This document shows, piece by piece, positions 45,103-53,985 of a stretch of 64,000 nt of DNA; within the stretch, counting starts at the first letter, position 1; each line of letters opens with the position of its first letter. The position numbers were made by a program, and so were the translations under genes. Location of the stretch: positions 19,941 to 83,940 of the forward strand of contig NZ_JAEL01000012.1 in assembly GCF_000518885.1 (NCBI RefSeq), in the 5' to 3' direction. The DNA comes from Bacillus sp. J33. GTDB taxonomy: Bacteria; Bacillota; Bacilli; Bacillales; Cytobacillaceae. Below the pieces are notes generated by a model. It was given only the letters and a program-made list of their open reading frames with translations. It did no database searches and had not been told where the DNA came from.

Positions 45103-45137
45103 TTATTCAACAAAAGGGCCATTTTCTTGAACAAAAG
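45101..45137 (+). repeat. structured repeat, part B
   Basis: TTATTCAACAAAAGGGCCAT then TTTCTTGAACAAAAG; ends inverse to each other. Joined directly to the terminator. Confidence 0.75.
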
Positions 45138-45266
45138 TTTTGAAGAAAATTGGCTATATATAGGTTCAATCTCTAAAGAAAGATCATTAATTCATAAGTC
45201 TGATAAAAATATTTAGGAAGTATTTACCTTATAATCCATATTTTTAATCTGTAAACTAATACTTAG

Positions 45267-45533
45267 TTGATAAGATTATTTTTGAGGGAGGAAAGGAGAA
45301 AAAAATTAATTTATCCCTCAAGGAACTATAAGAGCCTATTACTGTTTATTTTATGCTCTTCAATGCTTTTTGCATTTTCGACACAGTCTAAGGACGAAAA
45401 AGCCTCATCCCCTGACACGTTTCATATAAACGGTTGGGGAGCGAAACGGGATTATTCATTGGTTTACAGGCCGAAAATATATTGGGTCAAAGATTTATTT
45501 ATGTTCGGAAATTTAAAAAGACAAGACACATAA
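45267..45533 (+). CDS. small hypothetical protein, start uncertain
   Basis: Frame with a hydrophobic N-terminal segment (NYKSLLLFILCSSMLFAFST) and a short mature part (DTFHINGWGAKRDYSLVYRP). The canonical TTG starts at 45267 and 45282 lie before or inside GAGGGAGGAAAGGAG, which looks like the ribosome site. The natural start should be near 45309, where only TTA or ATT is available. So either a non-canonical start or a start-codon loss. Family not recognised; may be a remnant. Confidence 0.4.
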   Translation: MIRLFLREERRKKLIYPSRNYKSLLLFILCSSMLFAFSTQSKDEKASSPDTFHINGWGAKRDYSLVYRPKIYWVKDLFMFGNLKRQDT

Positions 45534-45769
45534 ATATTAGGTGCTTTCTGATTTAATAATTTTCGGAAAATTCGGCATTTTTATTTTGGGGATATATTCC
45601 CATCATTTACTTTTGATAAGTACCGAACTAGCTGCTATTAGAAAAATAACACTTGTAAAGGAGTTGATTTAATGACATTATCTCAAGGATTTTGACAATA
45701 TTTCTTTGGATGGGAACTACGATATCGTATATAGGTTAAATTAATATTTTTATAGAGGAGATTAATGCG

Positions 45770-48544
45770 GTGGAAAATAAAGTAAAAATTATGATGAGGT
45801 TTTTATTGATTTTTGCAATGATTTTCGGCGGATCTGGGCAAGCGGTGGTGGCCAAGGGCAATAACCTTGCAAATCAAGGAAAAAATAAGAATTCTAGTGA
45901 GCAAAATGTAAGACAGTGGTTAAGTGAATATGAATTCTATGAGGACACTAGAATTGCAAAAATCTATGATCAGACTGCAATAAATGAATTAAAGCGTTTC
46001 GTAAAAGTCCTAAAAGAAACGAATGCTAAGTTTGATTCTGAACTGATAGCAGAAATGGATGAAACCGGAGACTTTAAACAAGAAGATATGAATGAACTTG
46101 ATGTACTTCAACAATTGATTAACCAATATGAACAAGCTGTTCAGGAGGAGTACATACAAGAGGTGGCTCTTAAAAGTGATCTGCTCTTGGAAATCAAACA
46201 TAAGCTAACCATATTTCTATGGGGGTATGTCACAAAAAACGATTTTAATGAACCAACGGAAGTATTACTTGCAGATATACTCTTTAATTTTTACTTATCG
46301 GATAAAATTGTCAATAAAAATGCAATCGGCATCTTAAAGGATATCTCCGATCAAGCAGATCACAATGGAAATAAACTAAAAGCTCATTTGAATAACGCTG
46401 TGAAAATGTCTGAAAAAGGTAATGAATTTCTAGAAAAAGATCTGGCTATCCCTGCATCAAAATCCTATCAAAATGCATATAAACAAGTATTATTCGGATT
46501 TGAAAAATCAGATTATTCATTTAATGCGGAATTATTTGAATCTACCGATGATACGGATGGTGACACGATAACAGATGGAACAGAATTTCTGGAGGGAATG
46601 AATCCATTTAAAAAGGATACAGATGGTGATGGGTTGCATGACAATATAGAATATGAGGTTAAATCATCTATTTCCCCGACAAAAAATGATTCAGATCGTA
46701 ATGGCATAAGTGATGCAGATGAAGATATCGATGAAGACGGCCTGAATAATATAGACGAGCAAGCTTATCAAACAAGTTTGATTAAGGGAGATTCCGACCA
46801 AGATGGTTTAACGGATGGATTTGAAGTACATCAGTTCGATTCATTACCGAATAAGGAAGATACAGATAACGATGGGGTAAGTGATGGAGATGAAGATGCT
46901 TTAAAGACAAATCCGAATGCTGCAGACAGCGATAATGACGGAATCGAGGATTCACAAGAACTCTATAAACAATCAATTAGTAAATCATTGATTCAGCCTG
47001 ATAAATCAGAAATTAAAAGCGTAGAAGTTCGGTTTGGCGCAAAGGGGAATATTAATAAAACAACTAGAATTAGCAGCACAAACAACGTAAATTTTAAAAC
47101 AACTAATTTACACGGTGTTATCGGTTCTCCTGTAAGCATCAATACGCAATCAGAATTTGAGAAAGCAAGCATTACGTTTACTTATGATGAAGCGAAGCTG
47201 GGAGACACGCAGGAAGATGATCTAGCCATCATTTGGTACAATGAAGACGAGGAAATGTTTGAAAGCTTTAACGCTGTACTAGATAAAAGTAAAAATACAA
47301 TAAGTGTGGAAACGACTCACTTTGGTGAATATCTGGTTGTTGATAAGGCAAAATGGCTGGAGCTTTGGAATAGGGAAATAGACTACTCAAGGACGGATGG
47401 TGCAGCAACGGGAACAGGTGGAGAGAACGATCCAGCTGCAAGCAGCGATAGGTTGAAGACAATAGTCTCTAGCGATGATTCAGGTGAGGGAGAGATAGAT
47501 ACAAAAGATTCAGATGGGGATGGCTTATACGACATCTATGAAACTGAAGGAATGAAAACACCATACGGTATCATTTACTCAGATCCTAACAAGAAAGATA
47601 GTGACGGAGATGGATTAACCGATGGACAAGAAATGGGGCAATTAAAATCATTCACGTTTGAAATTTTTGGAATTGAAATTCATTTTGAAGGCTTCTTTCC
47701 AACCAGTTTCCCTGACCAAAAAGATAGTGACGGAGATGGAAAGCTGGATAATGAGGATTTGAGACCGTTGTACTCTGATTTTACCGATACAGTCATTTAT
47801 CAATCTGATAGGCCAGAAGGATATGATGAAAACGGAAATGTAGCGAATGATATGAAAACAAATGATTATACAGAAGATGAAATAAAAGACATTAGCTGGA
47901 TGTTCAGGCTCCAATTACTTGAATCTTATTTCCCGAGTATTCTCTTTTATGAGTTCGAGGATATGTCAACAAGCTTGTTTTCCATGGGAAATATGGAAGA
48001 TGTTATTTTAGATATGATTGATCATTTTGAGGAGGGAACTGGTACAGAGTACAGAAACGAGACTTTAACTAAAGAAGCAAGTGAGCATGAAACAACGAAA
48101 GCCTATGTTGAATTTGTCAAAAATGCCTTAGTTGATGAGCTAGAGAAAAATGGAGGCAATTTGGCAGCACTTAAGTTTGATGAAAGTACAAAGAGTACAA
48201 ATGATTTTTATAATTTTATACAGAGAAATGCTAGCTACCCGACGTTTAGCACTTGGAGTGATCGAGTAGGCGGACTTACCATTACAGTAAATGATACTTG
48301 GGGTAATACGGTAACCGTAAAAGATTTTTCTGTAGAGGACAATCACTTTGAAGGAGTAATGCGTGTGCGTTTATACGATCATTTTGGGTTGGATCAGCCA
48401 GATGTTGAGAAGGTGTATGTCAACTTAGCAGGATTCCGTTCCTGGTTTGTCTTACAGCATTATGATGAATATGATGGGAAATATAAGCCCTTTGTTTCTG
48501 TAATGGAAATGGATATACCATTTGAGGGAGAATTGAGTGATTAA
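45770..48544 (+). CDS. secreted protein with thrombospondin type-3 calcium repeats
   Basis: 924-residue exported protein. GTG start after GAGGAG; signal peptide in residues 1-30 (MRFLLIFAMIFGGSGQAVVA). A helical region follows (30-250), then at about 255-400 a run of Asp-rich calcium-binding repeats (DTDGDTITDG, DTDGDGLHDN, DSDQDGLTDG, DTDNDGVSDG, DSDNDGIEDS). A beta-rich module (about 415-525) and a second repeat set at 580-670 (DSDGDGLYDI, DSDGDGLTDG, DSDGDGKLDN) precede a C-terminal domain of unknown type. No LPxTG anchor. Overlaps the next lipoprotein gene by 8 bp. Probably a surface or matrix protein. Confidence 0.85.
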   Translation: MENKVKIMMRFLLIFAMIFGGSGQAVVAKGNNLANQGKNKNSSEQNVRQWLSEYEFYEDTRIAKIYDQTAINELKRFVKVLKETNAKFDSELIAEMDETGDFKQEDMNELDVLQQLINQYEQAVQEEYIQEVALKSDLLLEIKHKLTIFLWGYVTKNDFNEPTEVLLADILFNFYLSDKIVNKNAIGILKDISDQADHNGNKLKAHLNNAVKMSEKGNEFLEKDLAIPASKSYQNAYKQVLFGFEKSDYSFNAELFESTDDTDGDTITDGTEFLEGMNPFKKDTDGDGLHDNIEYEVKSSISPTKNDSDRNGISDADEDIDEDGLNNIDEQAYQTSLIKGDSDQDGLTDGFEVHQFDSLPNKEDTDNDGVSDGDEDALKTNPNAADSDNDGIEDSQELYKQSISKSLIQPDKSEIKSVEVRFGAKGNINKTTRISSTNNVNFKTTNLHGVIGSPVSINTQSEFEKASITFTYDEAKLGDTQEDDLAIIWYNEDEEMFESFNAVLDKSKNTISVETTHFGEYLVVDKAKWLELWNREIDYSRTDGAATGTGGENDPAASSDRLKTIVSSDDSGEGEIDTKDSDGDGLYDIYETEGMKTPYGIIYSDPNKKDSDGDGLTDGQEMGQLKSFTFEIFGIEIHFEGFFPTSFPDQKDSDGDGKLDNEDLRPLYSDFTDTVIYQSDRPEGYDENGNVANDMKTNDYTEDEIKDISWMFRLQLLESYFPSILFYEFEDMSTSLFSMGNMEDVILDMIDHFEEGTGTEYRNETLTKEASEHETTKAYVEFVKNALVDELEKNGGNLAALKFDESTKSTNDFYNFIQRNASYPTFSTWSDRVGGLTITVNDTWGNTVTVKDFSVEDNHFEGVMRVRLYDHFGLDQPDVEKVYVNLAGFRSWFVLQHYDEYDGKYKPFVSVMEMDIPFEGELSD

Positions 48545-49040
48545 AATTAATTTAAAATTTATAGTTTTAATGATTGATATAGTCTTAATTCTCTTAATTG
48601 GGTGTACAAAGAATGAGGAAACAAAGGTTTTCGAAATTGACAATACAGAAGAGATCTTTGGTAAAAAGGATGAAGAAGAGGTGACTGTTAAAAAGCATTA
48701 TATGATTCTAAATCCACCAAAAGATCTAATAGAATTGAAAGAATTAGTTGAAAAATACATTAACGAACATCCAGTTGAAGAAGACATGAAAGGAATAGAA
48801 GGCAAAAACATGATTTTTGATCTGTCCTTTTATAGGGAAAGTGAGGATTTGCCAAGAGACTGGCAGCCTGATGAAAGTTACATGAATACAGATCGGCTAG
48901 AACATCATAAGAATGATCTAATTGCATATATAATTTGGTCAGATGCTGAACCACAAAAAGAATACAATGTTTATGATAAAAATAAGGAAGGAAAGGTAAT
49001 TAAGAGGATGCGTTTTATTGAGGATCAGCTTGTTGAATGA
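48537..49040 (+). CDS. lipoprotein partner of the TSP3 protein
   Basis: 167-residue lipoprotein: signal peptide with lipobox LLIGC (Cys23), then a Lys/Glu-rich mature domain (LKELVEKYINEHPVEEDMKG, DLSFYRESEDLPRDWQPDES, KNDLIAYIIWSDAEPQKEY). Start is GTG 48537 inside the end of the TSP3 gene, with GAGGGAG ahead, so the pair is co-translated. Not recognised as a named family. Context suggests the two form a surface complex or that the lipoprotein protects the cell from the large secreted protein; both are speculation. Confidence 0.75.
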   Translation: MIKINLKFIVLMIDIVLILLIGCTKNEETKVFEIDNTEEIFGKKDEEEVTVKKHYMILNPPKDLIELKELVEKYINEHPVEEDMKGIEGKNMIFDLSFYRESEDLPRDWQPDESYMNTDRLEHHKNDLIAYIIWSDAEPQKEYNVYDKNKEGKVIKRMRFIEDQLVE

Positions 49041-49114
49041 TACACTATCTATACACTAAAATAAAAAAAATGGATATTGTTAGAAACTACAACAGGAATA
49101 CTACATGATAGACT

Positions 49115-49147
49115 GGGGCCACTATGAATATTATTCATAGTGGCCCT
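49115..49147. terminator. bidirectional hairpin
   Basis: GGGCCACTATGAAT and ATTCATAGTGGCCC are perfect arms with a three-base loop. No long T-run, only CTCATTATT. Follows the TSP3/lipoprotein operon. Confidence 0.6.
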
Positions 49148-49233
49148 CATTATTCGAATCGTTTCCATATCCTATTAAAACTTTAATATTCCATAATTCC
49201 GGCTAATATAATTTTTTCTTTGTTCCATTAAAT

Positions 49234-49295
49234 AAATGGCGCGTTTATCGAATAATTCGTCTTTTCGTGTATCGGGCCATTTTAATTGAATTAGG
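49234..49295 (+). repeat. structured repeat, degenerate A+B
   Basis: AAATGGCGCGTTTATCGAAT, then CGTGTATCGGGCCATTTTAA TTGAATTAGG. Confidence 0.55.
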
Positions 49296-49373
49296 CTAAT
49301 TAGGCTTGAAGGGGTTAAAGACAATGTGTTTTTATAAAATATAGTTTAAAGAAAAAATAATGAGGTGAAAGGA

Positions 49374-49409
49374 ATGGTAAGAAGGAGACGTGCAGCCTTC
49401 CTAAAATAG
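49374..49409 (+). CDS. 11-aa arginine-rich leader peptide
   Basis: ATG with a strong GAGGTGAAAGGA site encodes MVRRRRAAFLK and stop. Its last codons form the left arm of a 13-bp hairpin that stands between it and the methyltransferase gene. The arginine run contains the +X+ pattern known from macrolide-arrested leader peptides (as in ErmD leaders). It looks like the sensing peptide of a ribosome-mediated attenuator. Confidence 0.55.
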   Translation: MVRRRRAAFLK

Positions 49410-49438
49410 ATGTATGTAATGTTCTTTTTAGGAAGGCT
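49394..49438 (+). promoter_or_regulatory. attenuator-like hairpin before methyltransferase
   Basis: AGCCTTCCTAAAA and TTTTAGGAAGGCT pair perfectly around a 19-base loop. The left arm overlaps the end of the leader peptide, so a stalled ribosome would open it. No T-run follows, so it may act on translation or through a paused transcript. Confidence 0.55.
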
Positions 49439-49465
49439 ATCTTAATAATAGGAGATGTATTAACG

Positions 49466-50206
49466 ATGAAACAAAATAAATATGATGATCCAAATTTCTT
49501 TTCTGCGTATGAACAAATGCCACGATCAGTTAAAGGACTTGTAGGTGCTGGAGAATGGCATATATTAAAAGAACTAATACCGGATCTTAAAGATAAAAAT
49601 GTACTCGATTTAGGTTGTGGTTTCGGTTGGCATTGCCGATATGCTCGTGAGCAGCAAGCAAGCTCCGTAACAGGTGTTGATATATCTAATAAAATGATTC
49701 AAAGAGCCCGCGAAATGACAAATGATCCTTTAATTTCGTATGTAATAGCGCCAATTGAAGACATCGATTTTTCAAAATCCCAATTTGATGTGGTAATCAG
49801 TTCGTTGGCTTTTCACTATATTAAGTCGTTTAAAACAATTTGTGAAAAAGTTTATGATTGTCTAATGCCTGGGGGAAGCTTCGTTTTCTCAGTTGAACAT
49901 CCAATTTTTACTTCTCGGAATGAACAAGATTGGTATTATGATGACCAAGGGAATCGTCTGCATTGGCCAGTTGATAATTATCAATCAGAAGGAGTGCGTA
50001 AAACAACATTCTTAAATGAGAATGTTACAAAATACCATCGTACGATTTCAACATATTTAAATAACTTAATTGACACTGGTTTTATTATAAGAGCAGTAAA
50101 GGAATCAGTTCCTTCTGATGAAATGTTAAAAAGTATTCCTGGAATGAAAGATGAGACCCGAAGACCTATGTTTTTAATGATCTCGACAGAAAAAGAAAAT
50201 TGCTGA
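49466..50206 (+). CDS. class I SAM-dependent methyltransferase
   Basis: 246-residue Rossmann-fold methyltransferase of the Methyltransf_11/25 type. Motif I is KNVLDLGCGFGWHCRYA near residue 45, followed by SVTGVDISNKMIQRAR (motif II), FDVVISSLAFHYIKS (motif IV) and LMPGGSFVFSVEHP (motif V). It is not an Erm-type rRNA dimethylase by these motifs. TAGGAG lies about twelve bases before the ATG. The arginine-rich leader peptide and hairpin directly upstream suggest induction by a ribosome-targeting compound, which would fit antibiotic modification; that is inference. Confidence 0.9.
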   Translation: MKQNKYDDPNFFSAYEQMPRSVKGLVGAGEWHILKELIPDLKDKNVLDLGCGFGWHCRYAREQQASSVTGVDISNKMIQRAREMTNDPLISYVIAPIEDIDFSKSQFDVVISSLAFHYIKSFKTICEKVYDCLMPGGSFVFSVEHPIFTSRNEQDWYYDDQGNRLHWPVDNYQSEGVRKTTFLNENVTKYHRTISTYLNNLIDTGFIIRAVKESVPSDEMLKSIPGMKDETRRPMFLMISTEKENC

Positions 50207-50625
50207 TAGGATTTTCTGCAATAACTGAACGTCAAGAAAAATATCTTGGATGAATCCTCCGCTATAGGGCGCGATTGCTAAATAATAAGCAATTGCTTTT
50301 TCACTAAACGGATCAGATTAATCTATAAATGATTGGATGAAATAATTAAGAAACCCAGCTACCTTCATGAGAAGATTAGGTGAGTTCACAGGGTAATTGT
50401 CATAGACCGCAAAGGAGTAGATAAGTGGAGAGTTGGGAGACACAGCAGCAAATTGCATGTACTCTTTAAATTGTTTCTAGGGTTCGTTTCTTAATAACTC
50501 TGATAAAGAGCCTTGTGAATTACCGGTGGAAAAAAATGTGGATCTTACTTCAAGGGACATAAAATCTTCGTTACTGCTACATACTATTTTTAACAAAATA
50601 TTTTAATGAATTGAGGTTTTTGAAA
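50207..50625. other. intergenic region after the methyltransferase
   Basis: 419 bp holding a structured repeat (50262-50322). The rest shows no gene; several weak ribosome-site-like stretches are not followed by long frames. Confidence 0.5.
50262..50322 (+). repeat. structured repeat, full form
   Basis: GGGCGCGATTGCT, loop AAATAAT, AAGCAATTGC, TTTTTC, then ACTAAACGGATCAGATTAAT. GATTG/CAATT arms keep pairing. Confidence 0.8.
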
Positions 50626-50763
50626 ATGGATGAAACGAGAACTACAAATCAAGTAGAAGAAGTAAATAAACACCTTAAAGAAATTCCTAAGGAAGCCGAA
50701 GAAAGAAGAATTGAAAAACAGCCTCAAACTGGTAAAAACGAGAAAGCCATTGAGCCGTTTTAA
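50626..50763 (+). pseudogene. small hydrophilic protein, probably frameshifted
   Basis: ATG 50626 with TTGAGG upstream gives 45 residues, starting DETRTTNQVEEVNKHLKEIP. At the A5 run around 50739 the other frame continues more naturally as KTRKPLSRFKPIRPVGKPPG then LIWDTNGKPKNLADHKYHK, so one A too many probably breaks the gene. A further frame downstream (50875-50960) encodes a membrane helix (FLLFAVLFVVMSANVSAAIW). The region may hold a broken small membrane protein. Family not recognised. Confidence 0.4.
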
Positions 50764-50997
50764 GCCCATCAGACCTGTAGGAAAGCCTCCAGGTCTGATC
50801 TGGGATACGAACGGCAAACCGAAGAATCTTGCTGACCACAAATATCATAAGCAAAAAAATAGCCTAGGAGGAATTTTTACTCTTTGCTGTTCTATTCGTC
50901 GTTATGTCAGCAAATGTTTCAGCTGCAATATGGTTTTTGTTTCGGATGATATCGGCGTGAGTAAGGCGGAGATTGTAAAAATTGTAAATTAACTGGA

Positions 50998-51335
50998 AGG
51001 CATACCGATTAAAAAAACTATGACTATTATTCCAATACCTATACTTCTTCCATAATAGGGCGCTTATCTGGAGCAAGGATAAGCGCTCGTTTTCAATTTT
51101 AGGGCCAGATTCTTGGACGGTTCTTTGTTGAAGGAAGCGAACAGATCGTTTGATGTTAACGGAACCATTAAGAATGGCGCAATTAATTTCCATTTTGTTA
51201 ATTAATTGTGGCTTAGCAATCTTTTTTTTCCGAAGAAAAAAAGTGAATAGTATTAATTGAAATTGGTTTTTCTCCTTATTTCCTTCAAATTTATTTTATA
51301 AAATGGTTCTATCAATAAAATAGGAGTGAAGATCA
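50998..51335. other. intergenic region before the Met-rich protein
   Basis: 338 bp with a full structured repeat (51045-51118). The remainder is A/T-rich with a CTTTTTTTT/GAAAAAAAG hairpin near 51220-51240; no gene seen. Confidence 0.5.
51045..51118 (+). repeat. structured repeat, full form A+B
   Basis: GGGCGCTTATC, loop TGGAGCAAG, GATAAGCGC, T-run, then TTTTAGGGCCAGATTCTTGG. Perfect nine-base arms. Confidence 0.85.
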
Positions 51336-51584
51336 ATGAAAAAGAAAATTGCTTTAGTCTCATCGTTTGCCTTGGGATCATTACTGGTCGTTGGCCAGTT
51401 TACTTTTGCGGAAAAACCAGAAAATAATACAGGCATGATGAATGGCAATGGGATGGACAATATGATGAACATGATGAATGGCAAGGGAATGGAGAAGATG
51501 ATGGAAGCAATGAAATCTCCAGAAGGGCAAAACATGATGAAAGCTTGCGGAGAATTTATGGAATCTTCTTTGATGGAGAAGTGA
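51336..51584 (+). CDS. small secreted Met-rich protein
   Basis: 82-residue exported protein: signal peptide KKKIALVSSFALGSLLVVGQ ending before EKPENN, then a mature part dominated by Met, Asn and Gly (GMMNGNGMDNMMNMMNGKGM) and a C-terminal KSPEGQNMMKACGEFMESS. Methionine clusters like this can bind Cu(I), and the gene lies directly before a CueP-like gene, so a copper role is plausible. AGGAGTGAAG precedes the ATG. Family not recognised. The Cys near the end may add another ligand. Confidence 0.7.
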   Translation: MKKKIALVSSFALGSLLVVGQFTFAEKPENNTGMMNGNGMDNMMNMMNGKGMEKMMEAMKSPEGQNMMKACGEFMESSLMEK

Positions 51585-51631
51585 AAGAGCGATATAATAA
51601 CATAGAGAAAAACACAAAGTGGTGACTATTA

Positions 51632-52171
51632 ATGAAAATAAAAATCTTTACAGTTATTGGAATGGTTGCAGTTACCCTATTAGTGGCTTGTTCATCAGAC
51701 ACCGATAGTAGTGCATCGGACGAAAAAGAAGCAGAAAATATTAAGGAAATGGTGCAAGATTACACGATTGGCAACTTAAAAGCTGAGAGTGCTTCGATCA
51801 CGGATAAGCATCTTATCGTAACTGACAGCAACAGTGATGAAGGTAAGGTAGCCTATTCTTTACCGGAAGACGAATTTTTTGTTTCCATCGCGCCGTACGT
51901 TAACAAAACTCATACCTGAACTACCCATAGCTTGACAGGTTGTCAAGGTGAGTTGGTAGAAAAAAAGTTTGATGTATATATTGAAGACATGGATGGCAAC
52001 GTCGTGGTAAACGAAACATTGAAATCACAAGCGAACGGATTTATCGATCTTTGGCTTCCAAGAGGTAAATCGTATCAGATAAAGATTTCCAACGGCGGAA
52101 AAATCGCGGAGGCAGAGATCTCTACCTTCGAAGGCGACCCCACTTGCATCACTACCATGCAGTTGTCATAG
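51632..52171 (+). pseudogene. cueP: CueP-family copper-binding lipoprotein with in-frame TGA
   Basis: One continuous frame is interrupted only by TGA at 51917-51919. The N-terminal part is a lipoprotein (lipobox LLVAC) and ends in YVNKTHT. After the TGA the same frame gives TTHSLTGCQGELVEKKFDVY, GFIDLWLPRGKSYQIKI and a terminal CITTMQLS, the CueP signature. In CueP homologues the TGA position is a conserved Cys (THxC...SLTGC). So a Cys codon became TGA: either a nonsense mutation or a selenocysteine codon. A hairpin CTTGAC-AGGTT-GTCAAG starts 11 bases after the TGA. Expected role is copper binding at the cell surface. Confidence 0.8.
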
Positions 52172-52211
52172 GAACAAAACACCTGCACGTGTGGCTACAA
52201 ACAAGGAATTC

Positions 52212-52260
52212 TAAAAAAGGTAGAATTTTCACTTTAGTGAGGGTTTCTGCCTTTTTGTAT
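52212..52260 (+). terminator. intrinsic terminator after cueP
   Basis: AAAAAAGGTAGAA and TTTCTGCCTTTTT pair around an inner ACTTTAGT hairpin, followed by GTATTTTTT. Confidence 0.7.
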
Positions 52261-52408
52261 TTTTTAGGGAGATAAAGAGTAGTGAAATAAGGAATGTATT
52301 TTGAGGAAACAGACAAAGGCATGGAGAGTAATATCTAATAGAAGAATTAAGATCCAACACAGCAATGGACCCTTCATTAAATTAAAAGGAATAAAACGAG
52401 TTCATTAC

Positions 52409-52766
52409 AATATGGCAAAACTTCAACAAATGTTAAAAGATGAAGGGAATAGAGGTTGAATTCGTGTCTTTTAGTGTGGATCCTGAGGAGGATACTCCTG
52501 AGAAGTTAAAAGAGTATGGTGCGACTTTTAATGCCGATTTTGAAAACTGGCACTTCTTAACAGGATATAAACAAGAAGAAATTAAAGATTTGGCTTTGGA
52601 AAGTTATAAAACAATTGTTCAGGATGATCCAAATTCTGATCAAGTTGTTCATGGAACAAGCTATTTTTTGGTTGACCAAGAAGGATACGTAGTAAAGGAC
52701 TATTCAGGAACGAAAGATGTGCCTTATCAACAAATTATTCAAGACATTAAATCATTGACGAAATAG
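52409..52766 (+). pseudogene. SCO1/SenC-type copper chaperone, truncated and frameshifted
   Basis: C-terminal two thirds of an SCO/SenC thioredoxin-fold protein needed for cytochrome oxidase copper insertion. The first frame gives NMAKLQQMLKDEG; one extra base near 52445 shifts to IEVEFVSFSVDPEEDTPEKL, then FENWHFLTGYKQEEI and VHGTSYFLVDQEGYVVKDYS with the conserved His. The N-terminal anchor and the CxxxC copper motif are absent, so it cannot work. Followed nine bases later by a small membrane protein gene. Confidence 0.8.
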
Positions 52767-52774
52767 GTGAAAAC

Positions 52775-53092
52775 ATGAGGAAAGTTACAATAACAGCTTG
52801 GCTGGTGTTAATAGTAGGCATCGTTCTTTTATATGTTCCCGTAAATCTGAAACCTCCAAGTGATACACGGATTATACTGGAACATAACTATAAGACATAT
52901 ATCGCACCTCCATGTTTTGAAAGCTCAAACCCAACTAATTATATAGAGGAGACAAAGCTGCAAGAAGCTTTCAAGCAAAACTATAAGGCGCATTCGGAAT
53001 GTACGATTAATGAATTAAAACCAGAAAAAAGTACGGTATTACACTCAATACTTTTAAAGCTAAACATCATTGAATCGAAGTGGGATTGGTGA
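52775..53092 (+). CDS. hypothetical membrane-anchored protein, 105 aa
   Basis: Not recognised. One N-terminal helix (ITAWLVLIVGIVLLYVPVNL) and a short external domain with two Cys (YIAPPCFESSN and YKAHSECTINELKP). ATG lies after AATAGGTGAAAAC, nine bases behind the SCO remnant, so the two were once one operon. The Cys pair and context could mean a thiol or metal role, which is speculation. Intact frame. Confidence 0.65.
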   Translation: MRKVTITAWLVLIVGIVLLYVPVNLKPPSDTRIILEHNYKTYIAPPCFESSNPTNYIEETKLQEAFKQNYKAHSECTINELKPEKSTVLHSILLKLNIIESKWDW

Positions 53093-53218
53093 TCAATGGT
53101 TATTACAAAAAAAAGAGTGTAAATTTGTCTTTTTTAGAAAATAACCTATCGAAAGCACAGCTTGACCTGTGCCAATAACCAAAACATCTTATAACAAGAA
53201 TGTCCCCTTTTAGAAAAA

Positions 53219-53245
53219 GAGCTTCCCATGAAAATGGGAAGCCCA
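53219..53245 (-). terminator. intrinsic terminator of the cadA remnant
   Basis: GCTTCCCAT and ATGGGAAGC around four bases; on the minus strand it is followed by TCTTTTTC. Confidence 0.75.
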
Positions 53246-53249
53246 TAAT

Positions 53250-53985
53250 TTATTTGTCTTTAATTCTGAGAAGTCAGAAGCCGTTTAGCGTTACAATAAG
53301 AGCCGCACCCATATCTGCAAAAATCGCAATCCAAAGTGTTAGCCATCCTGGAATAAAAAGAAGTAATGCGACGAGCTTTATCCCTAATGAAAATGTAATA
53401 TTTTGCTTAATAATGCTAAGGGCATTTCTGCTTAACTTAACTGTAAACGGCAGTTTGCCAAGGTCATCTGCCATTAAGGCAATATCTGCTGTTTCGAGAG
53501 CCGTATCTGGGCCAGCTCCTCCCATGGCAATCCCAACCGTAGAAGCAGCCAATGCAGGAGCATCATTTACGCCGTCTCCGACCATTGCCACACGGTCATA
53601 TTTTTTCTAAGATCTTTAATAAACGTTAATTTATCTTGCGGCAGCAATTCGGCTTTAATATCCGAAACGCCTACTTGATCTCCGATTGCGTTGGCGGTTC
53701 CTGTGTTATCACCAGTAAGCATAATCGTTTTTTGAATCCCCAAAGAGTGGAGATTTTCAATAACCTTAGTACTGTTTTCTCTTTACACATCCGCAACTGC
53801 AATCAAACCCAATACTTCCTTTGAGGTACCTGACACTATTACCGTTTTTCCTTGATTTTGAAGATGGGCAATTGTTGTTTTTAAGTCATCTGGTATACCT
53901 TTTGTTAATAGTTCCTCAAACAAATTCGGGCTTCCAACATAATATACCTTATTTTGAAAGTTTCCTTTACTTCCTTTTCTCCTAA
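53250..53985 (-). pseudogene. cadA: cadA-type heavy-metal P-type ATPase remnant
   Basis: C-terminal third of a Cd/Zn/Pb-exporting P-type ATPase on the minus strand. Readable pieces: [60 protein letters not shown], the hinge motif [20 protein letters not shown], then the last two membrane helices. The frame is broken in several places (near 53600 and near 53780), and CGA to TGA at 53274 cuts the last seven residues (LLRIKDK). The 5' end is lost at about 53985, where the monooxygenase-like gene begins. Confidence 0.85.
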
